Assembly (NCBI RefSeq): GCF_900188375.1
Contig: NZ_FZOO01000006.1
Location: 215,534-279,533 of the forward strand
Reading direction: 5' to 3'
Length of the DNA stretch: 64,000 nucleotides
DNA from: Geodermatophilus pulveris
GTDB lineage: Bacteria; Actinomycetota; Actinomycetes; Mycobacteriales; Geodermatophilaceae
Part shown: piece after piece, positions 40,901 through 49,006 of the stretch
Position numbering within the stretch: the stretch's first letter is position 1
How the letters are laid out: the number at the start of each line of letters is the position of its first letter
Notes under the pieces: model-generated
Seen by the model: only the letters and a program-made list of their open reading frames with translations
Told to the model about the DNA's origin: nothing
Database searches by the model: none
Position numbers and translations under genes: made by a program

Positions 40901-43354
40901 CGGTTCATCGAGCTGGGCGAGGCGATCGGCCCGGGCCCGCGCGTTGAGCGTGAGGACGGTGTCGCGGGTGGCGGCAAGCAGCAGCGTGTCGGCGCCGCGG
41001 TGACGGTCGGCGACCCACGCGGTGTAGGCCTGCTCGGCGCAGGTGGCCACGTCGCCGACGTGGACCCGGCCGGCATCGAGATAGAAGCCCAGCCCGGTGG
41101 TGTCGCCGTCGCGGATGGCGACGGTGGCCGCGGCCTCGGCCGGGTCGGCGAAGCGCACCAGCTGGGTCAGCGTCACCGCGCCGTGCGTGGCGGCGATCTC
41201 GGACAGCACTCCGCCGGCGGCGACCGACGCGAGTTGCCGGTCATCGCCGATCAGCCGCACCGACCCGCCACGTCCCAGCACGTAACAGACCGCGGAGGCG
41301 AGTTCGAGGGTGCCGGTCATGCCGGCCTCGTCGACGATCACCAGCGTGCCCGGGCCGATGTCGGCGACCCACTCGGGTGGGACGGCGGCCTCGAGGGCGC
41401 AGACCAGCTTGGCCAGGGTGTCGCAGGGCGCACCGATGGCCTCGCGCAGCCCGGCGGTGGCCACCGCCGAGGGAGCCAGGCCCAGCACGCCGCCCCCGGT
41501 GGCGGTCCACGCGCGGGCCAGGGCGGCCAGGGCGGTGGTCTTGCCCGCGCCGGCCGGGGCGACGGCCAGCTGCAGCCGGGCGCCGCTGCCGGCCAGGTCA
41601 CGCACCAGCTGCGCCTGACCGGGATTGAGCTCCCTGCCGTTGGCGACGGCCTCCAGCAGCGCCAGCTCGACCACCCGGGAATCGGCCCGGCGGCCGTCGG
41701 TGCGTTCCGCGGCGGCCAGCAGCAGCGCCTCGGCGTCCAGCACGGCCCGGGACGTGTAGAGCTGGGCGCCAGCGACGGTGTAGACGCTGGCCCCGTCCGA
41801 GCGGCGCAGCTGCGGCGGCTCGACCGACGGGTCGGGCTCGCGGAGGGGAATCGATAGCGTGGGGGAGAGCGCGACCGCGCTGACCTGCGCGACCGCGGCG
41901 TCGACGACGTCCGGCGCGAGGTCGGCTGCCCGGACGAGCCGTTCGGCCTCGGCGCGCACGTGCCAGACCTGCCAGGTCGCCCGCTCCGCGGCGACCGTGT
42001 CCAGCACCCGACCGGCGGCTGAGCGCACCCAGGCATCGGTCACCACCGGAGCGGCGAGGACCCGTGGGCGCAGGGCGTCGTCGAGCATGCCGCCCACCGC
42101 CGCCGGCCCGCCGAGCACGTCGAGGGCCTGCTCTCGCCAGGCCGCCCGCTGCTCGGCGAGCGAGCGGGGCTCGTGCTTGGCCTCGCGCGTCTCCAGCGTG
42201 GCCTGCTGGGCCAGCGCGATCGCCTCACCTGCCGTCGGCGTCCGGCCGTGCTCGGCCTGGAAGTCGGTGGCCAGCTCACCGCGGCGGACGTCGATCGCCT
42301 GCCGCCGCGAGGACCAGGCGGCCAGCAGCCGGGCGTCGAGCCCGACGATCTCCCGCACCGGCCGCTTGCCGGACTCCCGGCTCGGGCGCTCGGCAAAGCG
42401 GACCCCGAGCCCGGCCACCAGATGGGCCTCCAGCCGGGTGTTGTACCGCTCGGACGCAGCGACATTCGCCTTGTACAGCACCCGCCCGTCCAGGGCGCGC
42501 CACCGGCCGTCGTGGGTCTGTACCTTGTTGCTCACCGCCACGTGGGTGTGCAGGTCCGGATCGCCGGCGCGCGAGTCGCGGTGGGTGAACACTGCGGCGA
42601 CAAGCCCGGTGGTCTCCACCTGCCGCACCCCGCCGGCACCCAGCCGAGTGAAGACCACGTGCCGCTCCAGCCAGTCCAGGGTGTCGGCAACCGCGGCGTG
42701 GTGGGCGGCCTCGATCTGCTCGGCGATCTTGCGGGGAGCGAGCGCCCACAGCGCCGAGACCGACTTCACCGGCGAGAAGGTCAGGTCGTAGCCGGCCACC
42801 GCCCTTGTCGCCGGCCGGGACGCGCGGGCGACGAACCCGGACAACTCCCGGGCGTCGGCCGGCGGGCGGCCGTGCTCGGCGGTGAACATGTCACGCGCCA
42901 CCTCGCCGCGGATGCGGGCCCGCTCCGGCGCCGGCAGGGGCGCGTCGCGCGGCAGCCCGCGCGCGGCGTTGACCGCGGCGAACTCGTGCGCGCAGCGAGC
43001 CCGGAAGCCGTCCGCGGACGTGGGGTAGACCAGATACGGCTGGCCGAGGGCACCGGCGGCGCGCGCCTGCCCCGGCGTCCGTCCGGCGGCCAGGACCTTC
43101 CGCTCCAGACGCTCGGCGTCGGGATGGCGTCCCTCGCCGAACAGCGCCTTCATCTGCGTCTCGTCGACCGGCTGCCCGGCGCTCACGCCGGTTAGCCCGG
43201 CCAGGCCGCTGCCAGTCCACGTCCCCGAGGACTCGCCCCGTTGTGCGTAGTAGTCGCCCAGGCCGGCATGGCCGCGTTCAGTGGCATCCAGCGCCGCTAC
43301 CTGCCGCGTCAGGTACGTGTACCCGTCTCCCGCGGTCAGCTTGTGCAGCGACAT
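37862..43354 (-). CDS. MobF relaxase - helicase - Toprim primase fusion
   Basis: The 1830-residue protein has three modules. Residues about 1-330 are a TrwC/TraI relaxase: catalytic tyrosines in LTAGDGYTYLTRQV (Tyr12, Tyr14) and the metal-binding HTH (His269, His271, in DLHTHVAVSNKV). Residues about 580-1030 are a RecD-like helicase: VAPAGAGKTTALAAL with Lys605, VIVDEAGMTGTLELA, and TTVHGAQGVTADT near the end. After an alpha-helical spacer, about 1480-1790 contain a DnaG-type primase: RLGTDLADDPRFSPG, LTFPILDADGAIRGFIARR, PKYLNTPGTDLYRKGEQLVGLY and a Toprim fold with Glu1611 (LVEGLMDAI) and D1661-x-D1663 (ATDNDPAG). One chain could nick, unwind and prime the transferred strand. The start is MSLHKL at 43354; the open frame upstream is not coding. 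It is opposite in strand to the conjugation operon. Confidence 0.9.
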   Translation of the reverse strand: MSLHKLTAGDGYTYLTRQVAALDATERGHAGLGDYYAQRGESSGTWTGSGLAGLTGVSAGQPVDETQMKALFGEGRHPDAERLERKVLAAGRTPGQARAAGALGQPYLVYPTSADGFRARCAHEFAAVNAARGLPRDAPLPAPERARIRGEVARDMFTAEHGRPPADARELSGFVARASRPATRAVAGYDLTFSPVKSVSALWALAPRKIAEQIEAAHHAAVADTLDWLERHVVFTRLGAGGVRQVETTGLVAAVFTHRDSRAGDPDLHTHVAVSNKVQTHDGRWRALDGRVLYKANVAASERYNTRLEAHLVAGLGVRFAERPSRESGKRPVREIVGLDARLLAAWSSRRQAIDVRRGELATDFQAEHGRTPTAGEAIALAQQATLETREAKHEPRSLAEQRAAWREQALDVLGGPAAVGGMLDDALRPRVLAAPVVTDAWVRSAAGRVLDTVAAERATWQVWHVRAEAERLVRAADLAPDVVDAAVAQVSAVALSPTLSIPLREPDPSVEPPQLRRSDGASVYTVAGAQLYTSRAVLDAEALLLAAAERTDGRRADSRVVELALLEAVANGRELNPGQAQLVRDLAGSGARLQLAVAPAGAGKTTALAALARAWTATGGGVLGLAPSAVATAGLREAIGAPCDTLAKLVCALEAAVPPEWVADIGPGTLVIVDEAGMTGTLELASAVCYVLGRGGSVRLIGDDRQLASVAAGGVLSEIAATHGAVTLTQLVRFADPAEAAATVAIRDGDTTGLGFYLDAGRVHVGDVATCAEQAYTAWVADRHRGADTLLLAATRDTVLTLNARARADRLAQLDEPVGPEVVLTDGARASAGDAVITRRNDRSLPITAADWVKNGDRWTVTAVGDDASLTVAHPTTGRRITLPAAYVRDHVQLGYATTVHGAQGVTADTCHTVLTGAESRQLLYVALSRGRTANHVYLATAGDGAPHSNITPAAVFPPTASDLLTNMLARDGAQTSASGARRALADPAQQLYSAAARYADALRFAADHHLGRQAGEELENAAERLYPGLTAAAAWPTLRGNLALLALTGTDPVLALQAALEERELGSARDPAAVLDWRLNVTGPPGPLPWLPGVPAALTADRHWGPYLADRADHLTACAARTADTAAAMTPATAPDWARPLLDPDRDRLRADLAVWRAVHGIPDSDRRPTGPPRPAVAERQHQVRLDEAVAAAGPTRPGSVWTALADSIDPRIRRDAHWPALIERLAVAGRAGLDAAGLLAAVAAQRPLPDDLPAAALWWRLAPHLTPATVRAAGSGAAALRPDWCTTLFGLLPAGPAQRVLADPAWPALVAAVTTGIRAGWTAADLLTAATSDLPEPVTADRACDAVADALVFRVAALTGPAPIETTEPLPPDLQPPDDAHLLPPTVDDAALAVDVTDLPPADEEPLPFDDEAPVAAPRFLTPDPFALGEPAENDADYLLEQHFWATAAVGRDRLIELNTQAAAFYAEHYSGSWAPGYLRQRLGTDLADDPRFSPGHSPDGWTALVDHLRGLGATDVELLAAGLAQRARTGALIDRFRDRLTFPILDADGAIRGFIARRNLSTGDDGRAGPKYLNTPGTDLYRKGEQLVGLYENRAALAADATPALVEGLMDAIALTLAGNGATVGIATLGTALTDRQADLLLPYIRTDGPSILVATDNDPAGHQAAERMFWQLTARGDDPRRLGLPDGLDPADLLYSDGATALRTAIDTSPSLAGALLDARLTTVEQNRSTADIRAALRDVGAIITAVPPSRWLDLIDRVTEALGVPPGTVHRAVLDTEASTAPCRSSTTSPHQMSRLVPLSENHHRTGPTGQPSRGTPPDLHHSR

Positions 43355-43960
43355 CACGGCCGCGGACGCTAGGAACGCGACCTCCTGTATCCCTCGCGTA
43401 GACCTCCCGTTCAGCGGCGTCCTCGATCGAGGAGCCCACCTTGAGTGCCAACGGGGCACACCGCTGCGACGCGGAGGTGCTGTTAATCCAACAACTGCCG
43501 ATCGAAGAGGGTCGCTGCCGCCGGCAGTTGTGACGGCGCGGCTGGTCATTCTCAAGATCACTTCTGCTGCTAGGCGGCACGGTTCCCAAGCCGGTGGGGG
43601 AGACGTCCGGCGAGGAGCCCGCTGGGCGGTCACGGAGGCCAGCACCCTTCCTCATCGCGCGGGCCCACCAGCTCAACGACCAGACCTTCGGTCCGACAGT
43701 GCATGAGGTGTGTGCCACTTGATCATGAGCAGTCTCCGGTGCCTTGGCTGACGGCAAGCCGGCATGGCTGCTGTCGCTGGTCACCGGTTTTCCTTTCGAG
43801 GTGCTGATGACGGTGCTCACCGGAGTGCAGGGTGACGATTGGCCACGGCTGCGGTCACCGGCGTGCTTGGTGGCGCGGTCTTCGGCGCGCTGATGGTCGG
43901 TAGCAACCTGTCCCGGGCCGGATCCGATCGAGGCTCTCATTCCGCGGGAGGACGAGAATT
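43355..43960. other. Region upstream of the relaxase; no recognised gene
   Basis: About 600 bp with short frames on both strands but nothing family-like. A MobF oriT is often placed near the relaxase start, so this stretch is the first candidate, though I cannot define a nic site. The right end runs into an IS3 remnant. Confidence 0.4.
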
Positions 43961-44500
43961 GTGGCGGCACCGAGGAAGTACCCCGACGAGCTGCGGGACC
44001 GCGCAGTCCGGATGGCAGTCGGGCTCCGGCGTGAATCGGCGAACCGCACCGGCGCGCTGCGCCGGGTGGCGAGCAGCTCGGAAACAACGCCGAGACGCTG
44101 CGCAGCTGGAAGACCCAGGCCGGGATCGACGACGGAGGACGGCCCGGCGTCACGACGAGCGACGCGCAGCAGATCGCCGAGCTCGAGCGTGAGGTCCGCG
44201 CGCTCCGCCGGGCGAACAAGAGAATTCGGACGGCGTCAGCGTTCTCCGCCGAGGCGGGCTCGACCGCAAGATCAAGTGAGCACAGTGGTGCTGGTCCACT
44301 ACATCGACGAGCATTGCGACCGGCTCGGAATTATACCGACTTGAGGGTCCTTAGGCGGGGCCGGGCTGCAGATGCCTCGAGCACGTACTACGCCCGCCAA
44401 GACCCGCCGCCGTCGGCGCGCGCGGTTGCACACCAGGAGCGGCTGGCCGTAATGCGGCGGGTTCACGCCGAGATCTACGGCGTGCACGGCGACTGTCGGC
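43961..44500 (+). pseudogene. IS3-family transposase remnant (OrfA and start of OrfB)
   Basis: The frame starting at 43961 (AAPRKYPDELRDRAVRMAVG) is an IS3 OrfA start. Its continuation appears in other frames (AETLRSWKTQAGIDDGGRPG, IAELEREVRALRRANKRIRTASAF) and OrfB pieces follow (RQDPPPSARAVAHQERL, VHAEIYGVHG). Several frameshifts are needed and the OrfB catalytic core is missing. Confidence 0.8.
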
Positions 44501-44509
44501 CCGGAACAC

Positions 44510-44626
44510 TATGGATTGCTGGGCGAGGTCCTCCTGAGTCCATCCGCGCGCCTGGCGGGTCGCACGAATAGCCTCGCCAAGCGTCCTACCCCGCGGCAGC
44601 GTCCTGCGGGGCCTCGGGGTTGGCAC
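44510..44626 (-). pseudogene. XRE-type regulator, N-terminal fragment cut by IS3 remnant
   Basis: Reading left from ATG 44626, and overlapping the 3' end of hsdR by 41 bases in another frame, is TLGEAIRATRQARGWTQEDLAQQS, the first half of an XRE helix-turn-helix. Homology stops where the IS3 remnant begins. It was probably the last gene of the restriction operon or its regulator. Confidence 0.55.
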
Positions 44627-47600
44627 CGTCGGTGTCGGAGGTGAGGTAGCTGCGAAAGTTCAGCAGGGCGAGCAGGCTGTGGAACGTCTCAAGGTTCTGG
44701 CCCTTGAGCAGGGCGTTGATGATTTCTTCGCTGCGCTCGCGGCGGTCGATGAACTTGTCCAGGACCGCGGCGACCACCGTGCTGTCGCTGTTGAAGTCGA
44801 GGTCGGTGTTGGCCTTGGCCTTGGCCACGAGCGCCGGGTCCTTCTTCGCGTCGCGCAGAGCGTTCTCGATCTCCGGGACGGCGTCGTCGGCGGACAGGCC
44901 ACTGTCGGCGAACAGGCTGTTGATCGCGTCGATGATGTCGTCCCAGTGGGCCCTGTCGCGTTCGCGGGCCTGGGCGGTGCCCATCTCGACCAGCGGCGTC
45001 AGCGGGGTCGCCGCGCCGGCGGCGAGGTTGAGGCTCACCGGCTCCTTCTTCTGCACCTTGAAGCGGCTCAGGACCAGCTCGTCCACCGCGACCGTGATGC
45101 CGGGGTGGTCGTCCTGCAGCAGCTTGGCCAGCAGGCGGTAGTAGATCGACCGGCTCTCCATCTCCAGGTCGTAGGGCACAATCTGGGACAGGAAGTCGTA
45201 GGCCTTCACGTAGCTGGACAGGTCTGAGCGGAAGGCATCCAGGCGGGCGACCTCGTCCTCGTCACCTGCGTCGCGCGCCTCGTTGCGCAGTTTGACGAAG
45301 CGCTCGGCCCCCGGGTCGACTGTGGCGACTAGGGCGCTGTGCGTGGCCTTGGGGTCGGTAGCGGCGACGGCGGCGGCGGTCATGTCGTCGTGGGTATAGA
45401 TCCGGTCCAGCCCGGTTCCGTCGAGCTTGAGCGCGAGCTGGTTGACCAGGTCGGGGTCGGTGACCTGGGCCAGGGAGGCGCCCTCGTAGTAGGGCTTGAA
45501 GGCCTTGAGGATGTTCTCGGCGTCGTTGACGAAGTCGAGCACGTAGACGCGGTCCTTGCCTGCCCAGGTGCGGTTGAGTCGCGACAAGGTCTGCACCGCC
45601 ATGACGCCGTCCAGGCGCTTGTCCACGTACATCGCGCACAGCAGGGGCTGGTCGAAGCCGACCTGGAACTTGTTGGCGGCGATCATGACCTGGTAGTTGG
45701 GGCCGTTGAGGACGTCCTCCAGCGGCCGTCCCTTGGTGCCCGTGTTTACCGACGTCTCGGTGTAGTCCCCCACTGGAAGGAGGTGGTCCGGCGGGACGTC
45801 GGTGTCGTCGGGAGTGACGTTGACCGTGCCGGAGAAGGCCACGAGCGCGTGGACGTCGTCGATCCCGTGCTTGTCGAGGTAGCGCTCGAGCGCGTTGTAG
45901 TAGCGCAGGGCGTGCTTGCGCGAGGAGGTGACGATCATCGCCTTGGCGGTGCCGCCCAGCAGGTGGGCGACGTTCTTTCGGAAGTGCCGGACAATGATGT
46001 CGACCTTCTGGGAGATGTTGTGCTCGTGGAGCATCACCCAGCGCTGCGCGGCCTTGCGGGCGGCCTCCTTATCGACGGACTCGGTGTCGTCCTCGTCCGC
46101 GGCGACCTTGCGGCCCAGCTCGTAGGCCACGTCGTACTCGGTGTAGTTGAGCAGGACGTCGAGGATGAAGCCCTCCTCGATCGCCTGGCGCATGGTGTAG
46201 CGATGGAAGGACCCGGGGGTCGGGTTGCCGTCGGCGTCGGGCTCGCCGGCGCCCGGGGTGCCAAACAGCTCGATGGTCTTCGACTTCGGCGTGGCGGTGA
46301 AGGCCAGGTAGGTCAGATTGGGCGTCTCGGCGCGCTGAGGCAGCTCTGCGGCCAGGATGCTCTGCGCGTCGACCTCGCCCTCGTCGTCGAGCTCGGCCTG
46401 CTCGGCGGGGCTGAGGACGGCCTTGAGCTTGGAGGCCGCCATGCCGGTCTGGGAGGAGTGCGCCTCATCGGCGATGACGGCGTAGTTGCCGCCCGTCTTC
46501 TCGGCCTGCTCGCGCAGCTTCTCCAGGGCGTAGGGCGCGGTCTGGATCGTGACGACGATGATGGGGGTCTTCAGGCGCAGAGCCTCGCCAAACTCTTTGG
46601 CCTTGGAGCCACCCGTGCCGTCGATGTTGACCATCTGGGCGGCATGAGGGTCCAACTGGCGCATGGCCGCGGACATCTGCTTGTCCAGCACGTTGCGGTC
46701 GGTAACGACGATGACCGAGTCGAAGACTTTGGCGTTCTCGGCGTCGTGCAGCGCGGCGAGGCGAAAGGCCGTCCACACGATCGTGTCAGTCTTACCGGAG
46801 CCGGCCGAGTGCTCGATGAGATAGCGCTCGCCAGGGCCGTGCTCGGTGACCTTGGCGACGATCTTCTCGACGGCGTCCCACTGGTGGAAGCGCGGGAAGC
46901 GCAGCGAGGTCGACTTGATCACCTTGCCGGTGATCGGGTCCGGCTTCTCGTCGGTGCGCACGACCAGATACTTCGTCAGGATGGTGAGGAAGGCGTCGCG
47001 GTCGAGCACATCGCGCCAGAAGTACTCGGTGCGCGAGCCCTGGGGGTTGACGGGGTTGCCGCGGCCGTTGCCGTTGCCCTGGTTGAAGGGCAGGAACGTG
47101 GTCTTCGCCCCATCGATCTTGGTCGTCATCGAGACCTCGTTGTCGGTCACGACGAAGTGAACGAGGGCGCGCTTGCCCCAGGCGAACAGCACGTCCGTGC
47201 CGTCGGGCCCGGGGTCGCGGTCGTTCTTGAACTGGAGCTGGCCGCGGGCCACGGACTGGGTGAACTCTGTCTTCAGCTCGATGGTCGCCACGGGGATGCC
47301 GTTGCAGAACAGGACCAGGTCGACCGACTTGTGGGGGTTGGTCGGCGAGTAGTGCACCTGCTGCACTACTCGCAGGATGTTCTCCTCGTAGCGCTTCACC
47401 GTGGTCGGGTTCTTGGTCTCGGTCGGCTTCGCCTGCACCACGTCGAACCGGGAGGAGACCCGCCGGAAGCCCTTGCGCAGCACGGTCAGCGTGCCGCCCT
47501 GGGGGCTGTCGAGGGTGGAGGCGAGGGCGTTGAGGATCCCGTCGCGGGCTTTCGCCGCGGCGGCGGGGTCGAGGCCCTCCTTGAGGTGCTTGACCAGCTC

Positions 47601-47762
47601 CTCGGGCTGGGTCTTCTCCAGCCACGTGAAGACGTCGTCGGGGAACAGCCCGCGCTGCCGGTCGTAGCGTGCTGCTGCGCCCTCCTCGTAGCACCAGCCG
47701 TGGGCGTCGAGGTAGGCGACGATCTCGGCCTCCATGGCCGCCTCGTTCTTCTTCAAGGTCAT
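44586..47762 (-). CDS. hsdR: Type I restriction enzyme, R subunit
   Basis: The 1058-residue protein has the N-terminal nuclease domain with VATIELKTEF near residue 160 (D/E-xK motif), then the SF2 translocase: Walker A EHSAGSGKTDT near 320, DEAH box (VIADEAHSSQ) near 430, and a late QTLSRLNRTWAGKDRVYVLDF motif VI region. The C-terminal part (about 850-1058) is the helical domain that binds the methylase. It overlaps hsdS by 4 bp. HsdR cuts unmodified DNA after translocation, with HsdM and HsdS. An overlapping XRE fragment follows its 3' end. Confidence 0.95.
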   Translation of the reverse strand: MTLKKNEAAMEAEIVAYLDAHGWCYEEGAAARYDRQRGLFPDDVFTWLEKTQPEELVKHLKEGLDPAAAAKARDGILNALASTLDSPQGGTLTVLRKGFRRVSSRFDVVQAKPTETKNPTTVKRYEENILRVVQQVHYSPTNPHKSVDLVLFCNGIPVATIELKTEFTQSVARGQLQFKNDRDPGPDGTDVLFAWGKRALVHFVVTDNEVSMTTKIDGAKTTFLPFNQGNGNGRGNPVNPQGSRTEYFWRDVLDRDAFLTILTKYLVVRTDEKPDPITGKVIKSTSLRFPRFHQWDAVEKIVAKVTEHGPGERYLIEHSAGSGKTDTIVWTAFRLAALHDAENAKVFDSVIVVTDRNVLDKQMSAAMRQLDPHAAQMVNIDGTGGSKAKEFGEALRLKTPIIVVTIQTAPYALEKLREQAEKTGGNYAVIADEAHSSQTGMAASKLKAVLSPAEQAELDDEGEVDAQSILAAELPQRAETPNLTYLAFTATPKSKTIELFGTPGAGEPDADGNPTPGSFHRYTMRQAIEEGFILDVLLNYTEYDVAYELGRKVAADEDDTESVDKEAARKAAQRWVMLHEHNISQKVDIIVRHFRKNVAHLLGGTAKAMIVTSSRKHALRYYNALERYLDKHGIDDVHALVAFSGTVNVTPDDTDVPPDHLLPVGDYTETSVNTGTKGRPLEDVLNGPNYQVMIAANKFQVGFDQPLLCAMYVDKRLDGVMAVQTLSRLNRTWAGKDRVYVLDFVNDAENILKAFKPYYEGASLAQVTDPDLVNQLALKLDGTGLDRIYTHDDMTAAAVAATDPKATHSALVATVDPGAERFVKLRNEARDAGDEDEVARLDAFRSDLSSYVKAYDFLSQIVPYDLEMESRSIYYRLLAKLLQDDHPGITVAVDELVLSRFKVQKKEPVSLNLAAGAATPLTPLVEMGTAQARERDRAHWDDIIDAINSLFADSGLSADDAVPEIENALRDAKKDPALVAKAKANTDLDFNSDSTVVAAVLDKFIDRRERSEEIINALLKGQNLETFHSLLALLNFRSYLTSDTDGANPEAPQDAAAG

Positions 47763-49006
47763 GGCGTCTCCTCGACGGTCTCAATGCCGGTGCCGGGGTC
47801 GATGCGGCCGGTGACGGCGGCGCTGATGAGGGCCTCACGCCGCTCACGGAGGAGGCTGACGACGTCGTTGGCGGCGTCGATCATCTCGGCGAGCTGGGCG
47901 GTCTGCTGGTCGAGGGCGGCTGCGATGCGCCGCTGCTCGGCCAACCCAGGCGCGGCGAAATACTCGCGGTAGAACTCTTGGGCGTCGAGGTTCTGAATGC
48001 CACTGGTCTGTCGTACGAACACCTGGGTGAAGCCGGTGCTGTAGGCCGCCTCCTGCAGGTAGCACCAGAAGGCCGGGTCGTGCTCGTCGCGCAGGCGGAC
48101 ACACTCGATGAAGTTCGAGCTGATGGCACCTTCGGGGCCGTTGTACAGGACGACGGTGCCGACCGGGTTCTTGGCCGTGCCGCCGGACCGCTCGACCAGC
48201 AGGTCACCAGGGCGCAGGGCCTTCGCGCGGGCCTTGTCCGCCGAGACGGAGCGAGTAGTGGGGACGGCCGTGCCGGCCCGACGGTGAGCCCGATCGAAGT
48301 CGGCGACGCGGACGCATGACACGTCGACGTCATCGCTGCCGGGTTCCCCGCCCCACTCACCGGTGAAGCGAGACGCGATGGCGTACTTGAAGGGGAGCAG
48401 CTCCCAGCCGGCGGGCAGGTTGTCGGTGTCCTGCTGGAGTCGCACGGCGGCAACCACCTCGGCGGTGCGCCGGGATCGCAGGACGGCGATGAGCTCGAGC
48501 TGCGCCTGGATCATCTCGTCGATCTGTGCGGTCTCGCGGTCTAGGAAGTCGGCGACCGCGACTTGCTCGGTCAGCGGGGGCTTCGGGATCCGGAGCGCAC
48601 CGAGGTTCATGCTGGAGATCTCCAGGAACGTCGTCCCGGTCGCAACCGCCTGCAGTGCCGACTTGCTCGCCAGGAGTACGTACATGAGGTAGCGGTTGTC
48701 GAGGTCCGAGGTGGGGATCAAGCCCTTGCAACCCTGGTTGAAGGCCATCGGGACGTCGTTGACGCTGACGTAGCCGACGGGAGCCCTGCTCGATAAGAGG
48801 ACGCTGTTGGCAGGGACGAGGGCAGAGCCCGATGTAAGGCCCTCCTGCGTCAGAGACCGGAGAGTGTCTGTCAAGGTGCCGCCGTTCGACAGGCCAAGGT
48901 CGATGGGCGTCGCCCAAGGCACCTCGCCGTCCCAGTTGCTTGCGTCCGAGGTGGGAGTCCCACCGTTGACGACGCGGGCGAGCCGTCGGAGCTGGGGCTG
49001 CGTCAC
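47759..49006 (-). CDS. hsdS: Type I restriction enzyme, S subunit
   Basis: The 415-residue protein has two target-recognition domains separated by a conserved helix. The first ends in LTEQVAVADFLDRETAQIDEMIQAQLELI; the second ends LAEQRRIAAALDQQTAQLAEMIDAANDVVSLL. These two repeated coiled-coil helices set the spacing of the split target. PWATPIDLGLSNGG and VPANSVLLSSRAPVGYV belong to the first recognition domain. It overlaps hsdM and hsdR by 4 bp each. It gives the DNA specificity. Confidence 0.94.
   Translation of the reverse strand: MTQPQLRRLARVVNGGTPTSDASNWDGEVPWATPIDLGLSNGGTLTDTLRSLTQEGLTSGSALVPANSVLLSSRAPVGYVSVNDVPMAFNQGCKGLIPTSDLDNRYLMYVLLASKSALQAVATGTTFLEISSMNLGALRIPKPPLTEQVAVADFLDRETAQIDEMIQAQLELIAVLRSRRTAEVVAAVRLQQDTDNLPAGWELLPFKYAIASRFTGEWGGEPGSDDVDVSCVRVADFDRAHRRAGTAVPTTRSVSADKARAKALRPGDLLVERSGGTAKNPVGTVVLYNGPEGAISSNFIECVRLRDEHDPAFWCYLQEAAYSTGFTQVFVRQTSGIQNLDAQEFYREYFAAPGLAEQRRIAAALDQQTAQLAEMIDAANDVVSLLRERREALISAAVTGRIDPGTGIETVEETP

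Noticed and set aside
43355..43645. Upstream extension of the relaxase frame
   Set aside because: The MobF fold starts at MSLHKL; the preceding 97 residues have no domain character.
45339..47972. 877-residue + strand frame
   Set aside because: Antisense to hsdR, Val/Gly/Leu-biased with no domain.
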